DNA from: Boseongicola aestuarii
GTDB taxonomy: Bacteria > Pseudomonadota > Alphaproteobacteria > Rhodobacterales > Rhodobacteraceae
Length of the DNA: 64,000 bases
Direction of reading: 5' to 3'
Assembly (NCBI RefSeq): GCF_900184815.1
Contig: NZ_FXXQ01000007.1
Coordinates: 97,501 to 161,500 of the forward strand
Positions 52,606 through 61,459 of this stretch are shown piece after piece. The notes beneath the pieces were generated by a model. The model saw nothing but the letters and a program-made list of their open reading frames with translations, ran no database searches and was not told where the DNA came from. Position numbers and translations under genes: made by a program. The number at the start of each line of letters is the position of its first letter. The stretch's first letter is position 1.

Positions 52606-53241
52606 CCAGACCACGCGGTCCTCGATCCGGTCGTTCCTGACCAACGGCACACGTTCGGGTGTTTCCAAAGACGGCAAATGCTCGGCCAGACGCTCAAGCA
52701 CCATGGCGGTCACATTCGCAATATCCAGATCGAGCAAATCCCGAAGCATGACCCAGTGCAGCAAGGATAGCTCGTCACTGTCCCGGAAGTCCGCCTCGGC
52801 TCCCCCCGACACAGCCTCCACCGGAGCCAGAAAGAACCGCGCATCAAACCGTCTCGGACGCCCCGGCGGTGTGATCGCCCGCAAAAAGAAGCGCAAAGCC
52901 GAAGGCCGCTCGAACGCCAGTCCAGTTTCTTCCGCCAACTCGCGGATAGCGGCCCTCGCCAAGGCTTCGGGCGAGACTTCTGCGCCCACCGGCTGAAGCG
53001 CCAACAGTTCGCGCGTCCGCGCATCAAGCGGTTCTGCCAAATCGTCACCTTCGTCGGCCTCATCCACGGCACCCCCTGGAAAAACGAACTTCTTGGGCAT
53101 GAAAACAGCACCTTTGCCCCGCTGCCCCATCAGCACAGCAGGGTCAGTCGTCGCGTCTCTCACAAGAATGATGGTCGACGCCGCGCGGATCGGCACGTCA
53201 TCAATCACAGGTCTGCCCTCAAACAGAGGCCCCAAATCCAT
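52597..53241 (-). CDS. Nudix hydrolase
   Basis: A 214-residue Nudix protein. The box is split by a long insert: KFVFPGGAVDEADEGDD opens it, and AAIRELAEETGLAFERP supplies the REx2EExG core. N-terminal strand AASTIILVRDA. Such long-insert Nudix proteins include CoA- and nucleoside-diphosphate-type pyrophosphatases (NUDT19-like). Substrate not determinable. Its start lies inside the 3' end of the DUF983 gene (23-nt overlap). Confidence 0.88.
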   Translation of the reverse strand: MDLGPLFEGRPVIDDVPIRAASTIILVRDATTDPAVLMGQRGKGAVFMPKKFVFPGGAVDEADEGDDLAEPLDARTRELLALQPVGAEVSPEALARAAIRELAEETGLAFERPSALRFFLRAITPPGRPRRFDARFFLAPVEAVSGGAEADFRDSDELSLLHWVMLRDLLDLDIANVTAMVLERLAEHLPSLETPERVPLVRNDRIEDRVVWLA

Positions 53242-53635
53242 GAAGTCGCTTTGCCCATTGCAATCCTACAATCGCCCCCTTCAGCCGAGGCAAAAGATAG
53301 AGCGAAAGCCCAACACAGCCCACCGTAAAAGTGGACGCCAGAACCATCGGGTCGGGTCGAAACTCGGTAAAGGCCCAGATCAATGCCGGCGCCATCAAAT
53401 GCCCAACGATAAGGATGGTCAGATAGGCAGGCCCATCGTCCGCCCGGTGGTGTGAAAGTTCCTGGTCGCACACAGGGCATGTGTCGCGCACTGCAAGATA
53501 GCTTTTCATCAACGGACCTCGTCCACAGTTCGGACAGGTTCGCTTCCAGCCGCGCAGCATCGCGCCACGCACATCGCGTTCGCTGCCGTCATTTCCAGCT
53601 TCGTGCGTCAGGTTCGTTGGGTGATCGGGATACAT
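53219..53635 (-). CDS. DUF983 membrane protein
   Basis: A 138-residue protein with a CPNCGRGPL zinc-ribbon half, a second CPVC motif, then two TM helices (YLTILIVGHLMAPALIWAF, VLASTFTVGCVGLSLYLLP) and the conserved PRLKGAIVGLQWAKRLHG. DUF983 proteins occur in alphaproteobacteria, often near cytochrome oxidase or Nudix genes; the function is unknown. The ATG at 53635 has GGAAGG 6 nt upstream; in-frame ATG/GTG codons farther upstream lack one. Confidence 0.88.
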   Translation of the reverse strand: MYPDHPTNLTHEAGNDGSERDVRGAMLRGWKRTCPNCGRGPLMKSYLAVRDTCPVCDQELSHHRADDGPAYLTILIVGHLMAPALIWAFTEFRPDPMVLASTFTVGCVGLSLYLLPRLKGAIVGLQWAKRLHGFGASV

Positions 53636-53838
53636 CACATACCTTCCAGCCAGCGTCATTACAAATCTAACAACCGACAATTTCAAGAAGTGGGCTTAGA
53701 AAGGAAACGACGCGAAATGTCCTTGCGGCGGGATGTCGCGTCTTTGTTCCGAAATTCAAAAAAAGTGCGACGGAATTCAGCACCTCGTCCGTTTGAAAAG
53801 CACGAAAGCAAAACACAAGCTTTAAGGAAGCAGGTAAC

Positions 53839-54315
53839 ATGAACAAGAATACAACACGCATTCTCCTCGCCGCACTCGCAATCACGGCCGGTTTCGGCGT
53901 TGCAGAAGCGCAAGATCGCCGCGCAGGCCCCGGCCCGATGGATTTCGCAACACTCGACGCAGACGGAAACGGCGAGATCACGCTCGAAGATCTCGATGCG
54001 GCTCGTGACAATCGCTTTGCCGATATGGACACAAACGGCGACGGGCAAGTCTCCGAGGCCGAATTCATCGCACATGCCCAAGCGCGCGCAGGCGAGCGCG
54101 CAAGCGAGATGTTTGCGCGTCTCGATGCGGACGGCGACGGCTCCCTCAGCCGCGATGTTCTGGAGGCCCGCGAAGGCGGCGGACGCATGGCTGCACGGAT
54201 GATCGAACGCGCCGATACAGACGGCTCGGGCGGCGTCAGCGCCGAAGAATTCGAAGCCATCAAAGAGAGAATGGCCGAACGTCGCGGCGGCAAAATGGGC
54301 AAGCGGGGCGGCTGA
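53839..54315 (+). CDS. Secreted EF-hand protein
   Basis: A 158-residue periplasmic protein: signal peptide (RILLAALAITAGFGVAEAQ) and four EF-hand loops at residues about 40-51 (DADGNGEITLED), 64-75 (DTNGDGQVSEAE), 96-107 (DADGDGSLSRDV, lacking the final acidic residue) and 126-137 (DTDGSGGVSAEE). It should bind Ca2+ or another divalent cation. It precedes an ECF sigma operon whose last gene is a Spy/CpxP-like sensor, so it may be a target or part of that system. An 11-bp hairpin separates it from the sigma gene. Confidence 0.9.
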   Translation: MNKNTTRILLAALAITAGFGVAEAQDRRAGPGPMDFATLDADGNGEITLEDLDAARDNRFADMDTNGDGQVSEAEFIAHAQARAGERASEMFARLDADGDGSLSRDVLEAREGGGRMAARMIERADTDGSGGVSAEEFEAIKERMAERRGGKMGKRGG

Positions 54316-54345
54316 AACTGACCACACAACGCTTACACAAGGGCG

Positions 54346-54374
54346 CGCCGGATTGCTCGACAGGCAATCCGGCG
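54346..54374 (+). terminator. Hairpin between EF-hand gene and sigma factor gene
   Basis: CGCCGGATTGC (54346-54356) and GCAATCCGGCG (54364-54374) form a perfect 11-bp stem with a 7-nt loop. There is no T tract, so it may act as a partial terminator or mRNA stabiliser for the EF-hand gene rather than a full stop. Confidence 0.55.
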
Positions 54375-54393
54375 TTACGCCTGACATCAGATC

Positions 54394-54990
54394 ATGCAAA
54401 ACGCTCCGCCCAACACCAATTCCGAGTCCGCGCCCGATTCAGCGCTTTTGGCTGCCGTGGCGAACGGCGATGGAACCGCGGCACGCGTCCTGATCGACCG
54501 TCTTGCACCGCGCCTTTTGTCTCATGCGACACGCGTCCTTTCGGACCGCGCCGAAGCCGAAGATGTAGTGCAGGAAACGCTGGTGCGTCTTTGGAAGATC
54601 GCTCCGGAATGGCGCCAGGGCGAAGCGAAGGTTTCGACATGGTGCTTTCGGGTTCTTGTAAACCTATGCACCGACAAACTGCGGGCGCGAAAACCGCATG
54701 TCGACATCGACGCCATCGCCGAGCCTGCAGCCGACCTGCAATCGGTCGTCGAACAGATGAAAGATGTGGCGCGGCGCGGCGCGCTGGATGCGGCACTCGG
54801 CGCATTGCCCGACAGACAACGGCAAGCAGTTGTCCTGCGGCACATAGAAGAACGGAGCAATCCGGAAATAGCCGAGATCATGGACATCGGCGTCGAAGCG
54901 GTGGAAAGTCTCGTGGCGCGCGGCAAACGCGCGCTCGGGTCGGCACTGCGGGGCAAGCGAGCCGAACTGGGGTATGAAGATGACCGATAA
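54394..54990 (+). CDS. ECF-type RNA polymerase sigma factor
   Basis: A 198-residue sigma-70 family protein with region 2 (LSDRAEAEDVVQETLVRLWK, then WCFRVLVNLCTDKLR) and region 4 (LPDRQRQAVVLRHIEERSNP, EIAEIMDIGVEAVESLVARG). There is no region 3 and no sigma-1. The next gene overlaps its 3' end and encodes a one-TM protein in the usual anti-sigma position. Signal is unknown. Confidence 0.92.
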   Translation: MQNAPPNTNSESAPDSALLAAVANGDGTAARVLIDRLAPRLLSHATRVLSDRAEAEDVVQETLVRLWKIAPEWRQGEAKVSTWCFRVLVNLCTDKLRARKPHVDIDAIAEPAADLQSVVEQMKDVARRGALDAALGALPDRQRQAVVLRHIEERSNPEIAEIMDIGVEAVESLVARGKRALGSALRGKRAELGYEDDR

Positions 54991-55351
54991 ATCACCTAAC
55001 GACACCGCATTGGAAGCCTTGTTTGAAAGCGCGCGCGCCGAGACGCCGGAGCTTGCGCCTGATTTTCTCGCACGCCTTGTCGGCGATGCGGACGCGGCGA
55101 TTGCCGCGCAAAACACTGCCTCCGCCGTGATCTTGGCACCGGTCAGTCTCTGGTCCAGGATCGTTGCCGCTTTTGTGCCGGTTTCGGGTCTCGCAGCCGC
55201 GACGCTGGCCGGGGTGTGGATCGGGTTTCAGGTTCCTTCGTCGGGCTTCACCGACAGGCTGGCGTTTTCCGACGGTGCTGACTTCGATGTCTCTGCCTTC
55301 CTGCCGGCGGTCGCACTCAGTGGCTTCAGCGAATTGGAGACAGACGGATGA
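54974..55351 (+). CDS. One-TM protein, putative anti-sigma factor
   Basis: A 125-residue protein: about 60 cytoplasmic residues with helical acidic character (LEALFESARAETPELAPDFL, ARLVGDADAAIAAQ), one TM helix (SGLAAATLAGVWIGFQV) and a 35-residue periplasmic tail. No ZAS zinc motif. The position directly after the sigma gene with a 17-nt overlap (11 nt if the ATG at 54980 is used) and the topology are those of an anti-sigma factor; sequence similarity alone would not tell. It overlaps the next gene by 4 nt. Confidence 0.7.
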   Translation: MKMTDKSPNDTALEALFESARAETPELAPDFLARLVGDADAAIAAQNTASAVILAPVSLWSRIVAAFVPVSGLAAATLAGVWIGFQVPSSGFTDRLAFSDGADFDVSAFLPAVALSGFSELETDG

Positions 55352-55827
55352 GCGACAAAACCTCTCCGAAACGACGCTGGGTAAAACCGCTTCTGGCTGT
55401 ATCACTGGTGTTCAACATGCTGATTGTCGGCATTATTGCCGGTATTCTCTTCGCCAATTCTGGCGACAAAGGCGACCGGCTGGACGGCCCGATGCGTTCT
55501 TTGGTCGGTACGCCGTTCATTCGTGCGCTCGAGCCCGAAGACCGGCGCGCGCTGGCTTTGGAAATTCGACGCGACGACGCGCGTTTACGGGAAAACCGCA
55601 GTGCCTTGCGCGCGCGGTTCGAAGCCTTGCTTGGCGCATTGGACGCCGATCCTTTTGATCCTGAGGCGGTGCGGGTGATCCTGCGCGAACAACGCGATAT
55701 CGCGCTCAGACGCCAGAACATCGGCGAGGCGCTTCTGGTCGATCAGCTTCAGAAACTGAGCCCCGAAGAACGGGCAGCCTACGCCGACCGGCTGGCCCGT
55801 GATCTGCGAAGGCTCAGAAGGGAGTGA
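55348..55827 (+). CDS. Spy/CpxP-like periplasmic heavy-metal sensor protein
   Basis: A 159-residue membrane-anchored protein: N-terminal TM helix (PLLAVSLVFNMLIVGIIAGI) followed by a periplasmic long-helix domain rich in Arg and Glu (RRALALEIRRDDARLRENRS, RVILREQRDIALRRQNIGEA, KLSPEERAAYADRLARDLRR). The pattern LSPEER with heptad-like repeats is typical of the periplasmic heavy-metal sensor/CpxP group. It probably modulates the neighbouring anti-sigma/sigma pair. Overlaps the convergent cyclase gene by 14 nt. Confidence 0.85.
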   Translation: MSDKTSPKRRWVKPLLAVSLVFNMLIVGIIAGILFANSGDKGDRLDGPMRSLVGTPFIRALEPEDRRALALEIRRDDARLRENRSALRARFEALLGALDADPFDPEAVRVILREQRDIALRRQNIGEALLVDQLQKLSPEERAAYADRLARDLRRLRRE

Positions 55828-57241
55828 GCGCCACCTCTATTCGGTTGCGTCCCGACGCTTTGGCGCAGTAAAGCGCGCCATCCGCCAGACGCAGCAGCTT
55901 GTCCGCCATGACGTCCTTCTCGCACATTGGGTCAATCAACGCGGCCGCCCCTGCCCCGCCAATCCGCGACGCACCCCCGACCGTCACGCCGACACTGACT
56001 GTCACGGTGATTTCGCGGCCATCTTCCAGCACAATCGGATCGTCACAAATCCGCGCCCTCAACCTGTTGGCGGCAGGCCCGGCGCGTTCGGCATCGGTTC
56101 CTGGCATCACGACCAGAAATTCCTCTCCACCGAAACGCGCCACCAGATCTATCGACCTCAGGTTGTCGCTGACCCGACTTGCGATCTGGCGCAGAATCGC
56201 GTCGCCAACGGCGTGCCCATACGTGTCATTCACCGTCTTGAAGTGATCTATATCCGCCATCATAACTGCAAAAGGCTCGCCCGTTGCGCTGGAATTGCGA
56301 ATGACATCCGACAGATATGTGTCCGCGTACCTGCGGTTGTAGAGACCGGTCAAAGGGTCGGTCGCTGCAAGTCGCATACTGCTTTCTGAATTGCGTCTGA
56401 GGTCATCAGCATCCGATTTCCGCCGCATCAAAGACCGAACACGGTGGACGACCTCATCGCCCAAAGCGTCCGTTCCAACCAGATCGGACGCGCCGCTGGT
56501 TAGGGCGGTGATCGCAGAATCACAATCATCGGTGGGGTGCATCACAAGGATCGCGGCGTGGCGGGAATGGTCGCGCGCCCGTAAATCAGGCAGCGCCGAC
56601 AGCATCTGGCGCGCCGCCGTATTTGCGCAATCCAGGACAAACACATCGCGCGCGACATAGTCACCGCCACTTGCCAGAGCCTCGTCCAATGTCAGTCGTC
56701 TGAAACGTGACCCAAAGGCTTCAGCCAGTAGGGTGAAACCCCTGTGCATGGCGTCTTGGGTGGTAACCAAGGCGACGCTGGATGCCGCCTGAAAAGGCGA
56801 AGACTTTTCGGCAAACCAAAAGCTGGCCGCAGCGGATTGACGCCGCTCGACCTCGCGCAGACCGTGGGCTTCGCGCAATATTCCGCGCAGACGCGCCAGG
56901 AACAGAAGATCCGGCAACGGCGTCGCGATGACTTCGCGCGCACCTGCCGACAAGGCCCCCAATCGGCGCTCGGGCGTTGCCTCGGGATCAAGAAAAAGCA
57001 CCAAAGGCGCCTGATCCGAGCGCGCAATAATCCCGTGCGTGTACAGGTCCTCCATCAGACCGGCCGGTTCGCGATCGCGCAATGTGGCAATCACCACATC
57101 AGGCGCAAAACCACGGACCTTGGTCGCAGCTTCGGTCAGATTTCCACAAACCGTGACCTCATAGTGATGCGCTTTCAGAAGCGAAGACGTCAGCATGCGT
57201 GCCGGCGTAGAGCTGTCCACGAGCAATAAGTGGTTCGCCAT
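55814..57241 (-). CDS. PleD-like response regulator/diguanylate cyclase (REC-REC-GGDEF)
   Basis: A 475-residue protein that would make cyclic di-GMP. Domain order: receiver 1 (residues 1-120), receiver 2 (about 150-270), GGDEF (about 295-470). The GGDEF active site is RFGGEEFLVVMP, preceded by an RSID I-site five residues upstream, so product inhibition is expected. Receiver 1 is degenerate (DVVIATLRDREP has no Asp at the usual phosphorylation position), and receiver 2 keeps a VLD. ATG at 57241 with GTGAGG 6 nt upstream. Confidence 0.9.
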   Translation of the reverse strand: MANHLLLVDSSTPARMLTSSLLKAHHYEVTVCGNLTEAATKVRGFAPDVVIATLRDREPAGLMEDLYTHGIIARSDQAPLVLFLDPEATPERRLGALSAGAREVIATPLPDLLFLARLRGILREAHGLREVERRQSAAASFWFAEKSSPFQAASSVALVTTQDAMHRGFTLLAEAFGSRFRRLTLDEALASGGDYVARDVFVLDCANTAARQMLSALPDLRARDHSRHAAILVMHPTDDCDSAITALTSGASDLVGTDALGDEVVHRVRSLMRRKSDADDLRRNSESSMRLAATDPLTGLYNRRYADTYLSDVIRNSSATGEPFAVMMADIDHFKTVNDTYGHAVGDAILRQIASRVSDNLRSIDLVARFGGEEFLVVMPGTDAERAGPAANRLRARICDDPIVLEDGREITVTVSVGVTVGGASRIGGAGAAALIDPMCEKDVMADKLLRLADGALYCAKASGRNRIEVALTPF

Positions 57242-57327
57242 GAGTTGCCTCACCAATATTTACATTTGTTCCTTTGCCGTTCACTCTTTTCTGAGAAGAG
57301 TTAATAAAACCTTTCCGGGAGACGTCT

Positions 57328-57615
57328 GTGACACCGCTTGCGCGTGACTCCGCCGAAGTTCTGGCGATCGAAGCCCTCGTATGGCTTACGACCGATGACG
57401 AGTTGTTGCCGGTGTTCCTGGGGTCGACCGGAGCTGGCATCGATGACATACGCGCCCGCGCTCAGGACCCGGAATTCCTCGCGTCAGTGCTCGATTTCAT
57501 TTTGATGGACGACGCATGGGTCGGTGCGTTTTGCGGGGCCAACAACTATGCGATGGATTTTCCCATGCGCGCGCGTGCCGCCCTTCCGGGCGGCGCTGCG
57601 GTAAACTGGACCTGA
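57328..57615 (+). CDS. DUF3572-family protein
   Basis: A 95-residue helical protein with the DUF3572 pattern: SAEVLAIEALVWLTTDDELL, LPVFLGSTGAGIDDIRARAQ, and FLASVLDFILMDDAWVGAFC. Function unknown. Starts at GTG 57328 with GGGAG 8 nt upstream. It is divergent from the PleD-like gene, an association I recall from related genomes, so a functional link with cyclic di-GMP signalling is possible but unproven. Confidence 0.88.
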   Translation: MTPLARDSAEVLAIEALVWLTTDDELLPVFLGSTGAGIDDIRARAQDPEFLASVLDFILMDDAWVGAFCGANNYAMDFPMRARAALPGGAAVNWT

Positions 57616-57622
57616 ATTCGCC

Positions 57623-58882
57623 TTAGGCGCTCTTCTTCCCTACGGGCTCGGCCTTGGCATTTGCATCAATGAAGTTCAGCACAAGCGGGCGAATGTTGCT
57701 GCGCCAGCTTTTGCCCGCGAAGATGCCATAGTGACCCGCGCCCGGTTCAAGGTGCGCCGCCTTCTTGGAGTCTGGCAACCCCGTGAGCAGATCAAGCGCT
57801 GCCAGACACTGGCCGGGGGCTGAAATGTCGTCTTTTTCACCCTCGACGATTTTCACCGCGACATTGTCAATGGAACCGATATCGACGGCACGACCGTTCA
57901 CCACAAATGCGTTCTCGGCGATTTCGCGGTTCTTGAAGATCCGCTCAACCGTCGACATGTAGAATTCGGCAGTCATATCCATGACCGCGAGATATTCGTC
58001 GTAAAACCTGTTGTGCTTGTCACGGTCACCGTCTTCGTTCTTCGAGACGCGCATGATCTGGTCGTAAAACGCCTTGGAATGCGTTTCGGCGTTCATCGAA
58101 ACGAAGGACGCAAGCTGCAAAAGGCCGGGATAGACCATGCGTCCCACGCCTGCATATTTGAACCCGACGCGCTGAAGCATGACCTGTTCAAGCTGGCCCA
58201 TGGTCACACGACGCCCAAAGTCCGTGACGTCCGTGGCATTCGCGTCAGGATCAATTGGCCCACCAATCAGCGTCAGTGTGCGCGGCTGTGCTTTCGGCTT
58301 TTCAGCCGCAAGGTAAGCCGTTGCCGCAAGCGCTAGTGGCGCGGGCTGGCATACAGCGATCACATGCAGATCGGGACCGAGATGATCCATGAAGTCCGAC
58401 AGATAAAGCGTGTAGTCCTCGATATCGAATTTTCCGGCGCTGACAGGAATGTCCCGCGCGTTGTGCCAGTCAGTGATCCAGACGTCTGCATCGGGCAAAA
58501 GGCTCTGGACGGTCGAGCGCAGAAGTGTCGCGTAGTGACCCGACATCGGCGCCACGAGAAGGATACGACGCGCCATCGGCGCGCGTCCCTGAACCTTGAA
58601 ATGAATAAGATCGCCGAAAGGGCGCTCGACCGCGTTTGTGACGGTAACGATATGATCGCGGCCGTCCTTGCCGACGACGCTTTCAAGTCCCCAGTCCGGC
58701 TTGGAGACCATGCGCGAAAAGCTGCGTTCGGTGACTTCACCCCAGGCCGCCATCAGATTGAAAGCAGGGTTTGGAACCATGCCCCACATCGGGTAGGATG
58801 CGATTGCCTGTGCGCTTGCACCGGCCCATTGATTTGTGTTCCGGAGGGTTTCCATCAAATCGTAGGTCAACATATATCGCAT
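57623..58882 (-). CDS. phaZ: Intracellular PHA depolymerase
   Basis: A 419-residue enzyme that mobilises stored polyhydroxybutyrate. It starts MRYMLTYDLMETLRNTNQWA. The catalytic Cys is in LHVIAVCQPAPLALAA, the family replacement of the lipase box; other conserved segments are ILLVAPMSGHYATLLRSTVQ, DVWITDWHNARDIP and a C-terminal His in HLEPGAGHYGIFAGK. GAGGTG 7 nt before the ATG at 58882. Divergent from phaC. Confidence 0.95.
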   Translation of the reverse strand: MRYMLTYDLMETLRNTNQWAGASAQAIASYPMWGMVPNPAFNLMAAWGEVTERSFSRMVSKPDWGLESVVGKDGRDHIVTVTNAVERPFGDLIHFKVQGRAPMARRILLVAPMSGHYATLLRSTVQSLLPDADVWITDWHNARDIPVSAGKFDIEDYTLYLSDFMDHLGPDLHVIAVCQPAPLALAATAYLAAEKPKAQPRTLTLIGGPIDPDANATDVTDFGRRVTMGQLEQVMLQRVGFKYAGVGRMVYPGLLQLASFVSMNAETHSKAFYDQIMRVSKNEDGDRDKHNRFYDEYLAVMDMTAEFYMSTVERIFKNREIAENAFVVNGRAVDIGSIDNVAVKIVEGEKDDISAPGQCLAALDLLTGLPDSKKAAHLEPGAGHYGIFAGKSWRSNIRPLVLNFIDANAKAEPVGKKSA

Positions 58883-59004
58883 CAGGCACCTCAACTTGGC
58901 CGGGCCAATTCGTCGCTTTGCCCTTGGGGCCTTGCGGCGATAGACTTACGTCCTTAAATCGCAGCACAAATGCTGCACCTGCAAAATAGGCTCGAAAACC
59001 GCCA

Positions 59005-60804
59005 ATGGCAACAAAAGAAACAGAAACGCCGGCGAATCTGGACCGTCTGAACGAGAATCTCGCCCGAATCGAAGAGCTTTCGCAACGGCTTGTTTCTGCG
59101 CTCGCGACCAAGAAACCAAAGCATCCGGGCCTCGAAGGCCCTGGCGAAGATCTCTATATGAAAGCCGCCACAGCCTATATGGCGGAGATGATGTCGCACC
59201 CCTCGAAACTGATCGAACATCAGGTCGGCTACTGGGGTAAAGCTCTGACTCATTATATAGACGCTCAAAACAAGCTTGCGCATGGCAAGCTTGAGCCTGC
59301 GGACGACCGTACGCCCAAAGATCGCCGGTTCAGTGACCCTCTTTGGGAGAACCACCCGTTCTTCAATTACGTGAAGCAGCAATACCTGATGTCTGCCGAG
59401 GCCATGAGCGAAATGGTCGAGAAACTCGAAGGTCTGGACGACAAGGACAAAAAGCGCGCACGGTATTTCACCCGCCAGATCGTCGACATGATGAGCCCGA
59501 CGAACTTTCTTGGCACGAACCCGGCCGCTCTGACAAAGGCGGTCGAGACCGATGGTCAGTCCTTGGTCGATGGACTTGAAAACCTCGTGCGCGATATCGA
59601 AGCCAGCGACGGCGAGATGCTGGTCACGCTCGCCGACAAGAACGCTTTCAAAGTCGGCGAAAACATCGCCACTGCGGAAGGCTCGGTCGTGTACCGTAAT
59701 GAGCTGTTCGAGCTTATTCAATACGTGCCGAAAACGGAGACCGTGCACAAGACTCCGCTGGTCTTGTTTCCGCCCTGGATCAACAAGTTCTATATTCTCG
59801 ACCTGAAGCCGAAGAATTCGCTTATTCAATGGATCGTCGAACAGGGCTACACTTTGTTCGTGGTAAGCTGGAAGAACCCTGACGCAAGCTATCGCGATAT
59901 GGGGCTGGGCGACTACATCGAGAAAGGCTACCTGGAAGCCGTCGAACAGGTCAAAACCATCACGAACGAAAAACAGGTTAACGCCGTCGGCTACTGCATC
60001 GCAGGTACAACCCTGTCCTTGACGCTGGCACTTTTGAAAAAGCGCGGTGACAAGTCGATCAAGTCCGCCACGTTGTTCACCGCCCTTACAGATTTTGAAG
60101 ATCAGGGCGAAGTTGGTGTATTTTTGTCCAACGACTTTGTGGATTCGATCGAAGCGCAAGTCGAGATTGACGGAATGCTGGACAAGAGGATTATGTCCAA
60201 GACCTTCAGCTTCCTGCGCTCGAATGATCTTATCTACGGACCCGCAATCAAGAGCTACATGATGGGCGAGGCGCCTCCGGCATTCGACCTTCTGTTCTGG
60301 AATGGTGACGGAACGAACCTGCCGGGTTGTATGGCAATGGAGTATCTGCGCGGGCTTTGTCAGGACAACCGCTTTGCGCGCGAAGGGTTCGAAGTATTGG
60401 GTGAAACCGTGATGCTCAAGGACGTCACTGTGCCTGTTTGCGCCATTGCCTGTGAAACTGACCACATCGCAGCCTGGACAACATCCTATGCCGGGATCAA
60501 GCAAATGGGCAGCCGCTCCAAGACGTTCATTCTGTCGGAATCCGGTCACATTGCGGGAATCGTGAATCCCCCGTCAAAAGTGAAATACGGGCATTACACG
60601 AACGACGACTGGAACCTCGATGCCGATGAATGGCACGAAACAGCTGAATTCCACGAAGGCTCGTGGTGGCCTCTCTGGGACAAATGGCTGTCGCCCAAGT
60701 CCGGAAAACAGGTGCCTGCAAGGGTTCCGGGGGAATCGTCGACTCACCCGATTCTGTATCCGGCGCCCGGAAAATACGTGATAGAGACGCCCAAAAAACC
60801 CTAA
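59005..60804 (+). CDS. phaC: Class I poly(3-hydroxyalkanoate) synthase
   Basis: A 599-residue polymerase of 3-hydroxyacyl-CoA. The lipase-like box with catalytic Cys is NAVGYCIAGTTLSLTLAL; the catalytic Asp and His follow in CAIACETDHIAAWTTSY and LSESGHIAGIVNPPSKVKYG. The N-terminal variable domain is as expected for class I. Divergent from phaZ (122-bp gap), followed by the phaP promoter region. Confidence 0.95.
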   Translation: MATKETETPANLDRLNENLARIEELSQRLVSALATKKPKHPGLEGPGEDLYMKAATAYMAEMMSHPSKLIEHQVGYWGKALTHYIDAQNKLAHGKLEPADDRTPKDRRFSDPLWENHPFFNYVKQQYLMSAEAMSEMVEKLEGLDDKDKKRARYFTRQIVDMMSPTNFLGTNPAALTKAVETDGQSLVDGLENLVRDIEASDGEMLVTLADKNAFKVGENIATAEGSVVYRNELFELIQYVPKTETVHKTPLVLFPPWINKFYILDLKPKNSLIQWIVEQGYTLFVVSWKNPDASYRDMGLGDYIEKGYLEAVEQVKTITNEKQVNAVGYCIAGTTLSLTLALLKKRGDKSIKSATLFTALTDFEDQGEVGVFLSNDFVDSIEAQVEIDGMLDKRIMSKTFSFLRSNDLIYGPAIKSYMMGEAPPAFDLLFWNGDGTNLPGCMAMEYLRGLCQDNRFAREGFEVLGETVMLKDVTVPVCAIACETDHIAAWTTSYAGIKQMGSRSKTFILSESGHIAGIVNPPSKVKYGHYTNDDWNLDADEWHETAEFHEGSWWPLWDKWLSPKSGKQVPARVPGESSTHPILYPAPGKYVIETPKKP

Positions 60805-60832
60805 GTATTTGTTTTTTATCAGCAATAATTTT

Positions 60833-60883
60833 TGCTGCGCCGCAGCATATTGTCTTGCAATGCTGCGGTGCAGCATCTATATA
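60833..60883 (+). promoter_or_regulatory. phaP promoter with two PhaR-type palindromes
   Basis: A -35 TTGCAA (60855-60860) and -10 TATATA (60878-60883) are 17 bp apart. The spacer is filled by TGCTGC-GGT-GCAGCA (60861-60875). A second palindrome, TGCTGCG-C-CGCAGCA (60833-60847), lies 28 bp upstream. TGC-rich palindromes are the known binding sites of the PHA repressor PhaR, and this placement would block polymerase. Confidence 0.8.
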
Positions 60884-60941
60884 GTTTGCAGACGCAGAGA
60901 AGCGGGTCTCCCCGCTCATCGCTAACTCAGGAGAGAGACCA

Positions 60942-61388
60942 ATGGCTAAAGCTACCAACGACTACACAAAGATGATGAAAGACATGATGGGTTCTTTCCC
61001 GGTTGATATGTCTTCCATGCAGGACGCATTCAAATCGCAGGCCGACTTCGCCGACAAAATGTCGAAAGTCGTTCTGGAAGCTGCTGAGAAGTCGACCGAG
61101 ATTTCCGCAAGCTGGACAAAATCCACACTTGGCAAAGTCGGCACCGTAACGACTGCCAAAGAAGACCCGGCTGACTACACAAAAGCCATCACAGACTTCG
61201 CTTCCGCACAAGCAGAGATGGGCACCGAGTCCATGGCTGCTTTCGCTGAGATCGCGAAAAAAGTTCAGATGGAAACAGTTGAGCTGATGCTCGCCGCTGG
61301 CAAAGACCTCAGCGAAGAAGCAACTGCTGCTGTCAAGAAAGCCACAAACGACGTGACTGCGGCTGCGAAAAAAGCAACTGCGAAGTAA
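60942..61388 (+). CDS. phaP: Phasin (PHA granule coat protein)
   Basis: A 148-residue amphipathic helical protein starting MAKATNDYTKMMKDMMGSFP, with phasin-like heptads (QADFADKMSKVVLEAAEKST, FASAQAEMGTESMAAFAEIA) and a lysine/alanine-rich tail (KKATNDVTAAAKKATAK). It coats PHA granules. It has its own strong promoter with PhaR-type operators, an SD AGGAGAGAG, and a terminator downstream. The phaR gene, commonly next to phaP, is absent. Confidence 0.95.
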   Translation: MAKATNDYTKMMKDMMGSFPVDMSSMQDAFKSQADFADKMSKVVLEAAEKSTEISASWTKSTLGKVGTVTTAKEDPADYTKAITDFASAQAEMGTESMAAFAEIAKKVQMETVELMLAAGKDLSEEATAAVKKATNDVTAAAKKATAK

Positions 61389-61429
61389 GTTTTCTGATTG
61401 CCGACTCCTCCCTGTCGGCGTCATTACTA

Positions 61430-61459
61430 CCGGCGGACCTTGGGTTCGCCGGTTTTTTT
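61430..61459 (+). terminator. Rho-independent terminator after phaP
   Basis: CCGGCGGACC (61430-61439) and GGTTCGCCGG (61443-61452) form a 10-bp stem (one G-T pair) with a 3-nt loop, followed by seven T. It lies 41 bp after the phaP stop. Confidence 0.9.

Noticed and set aside
58954-60549. 531-codon minus-strand frame
   Set aside because: Antisense shadow of phaC. Composition is Phe/Gln/His-rich low-order and there is no domain; phaC has all catalytic motifs.
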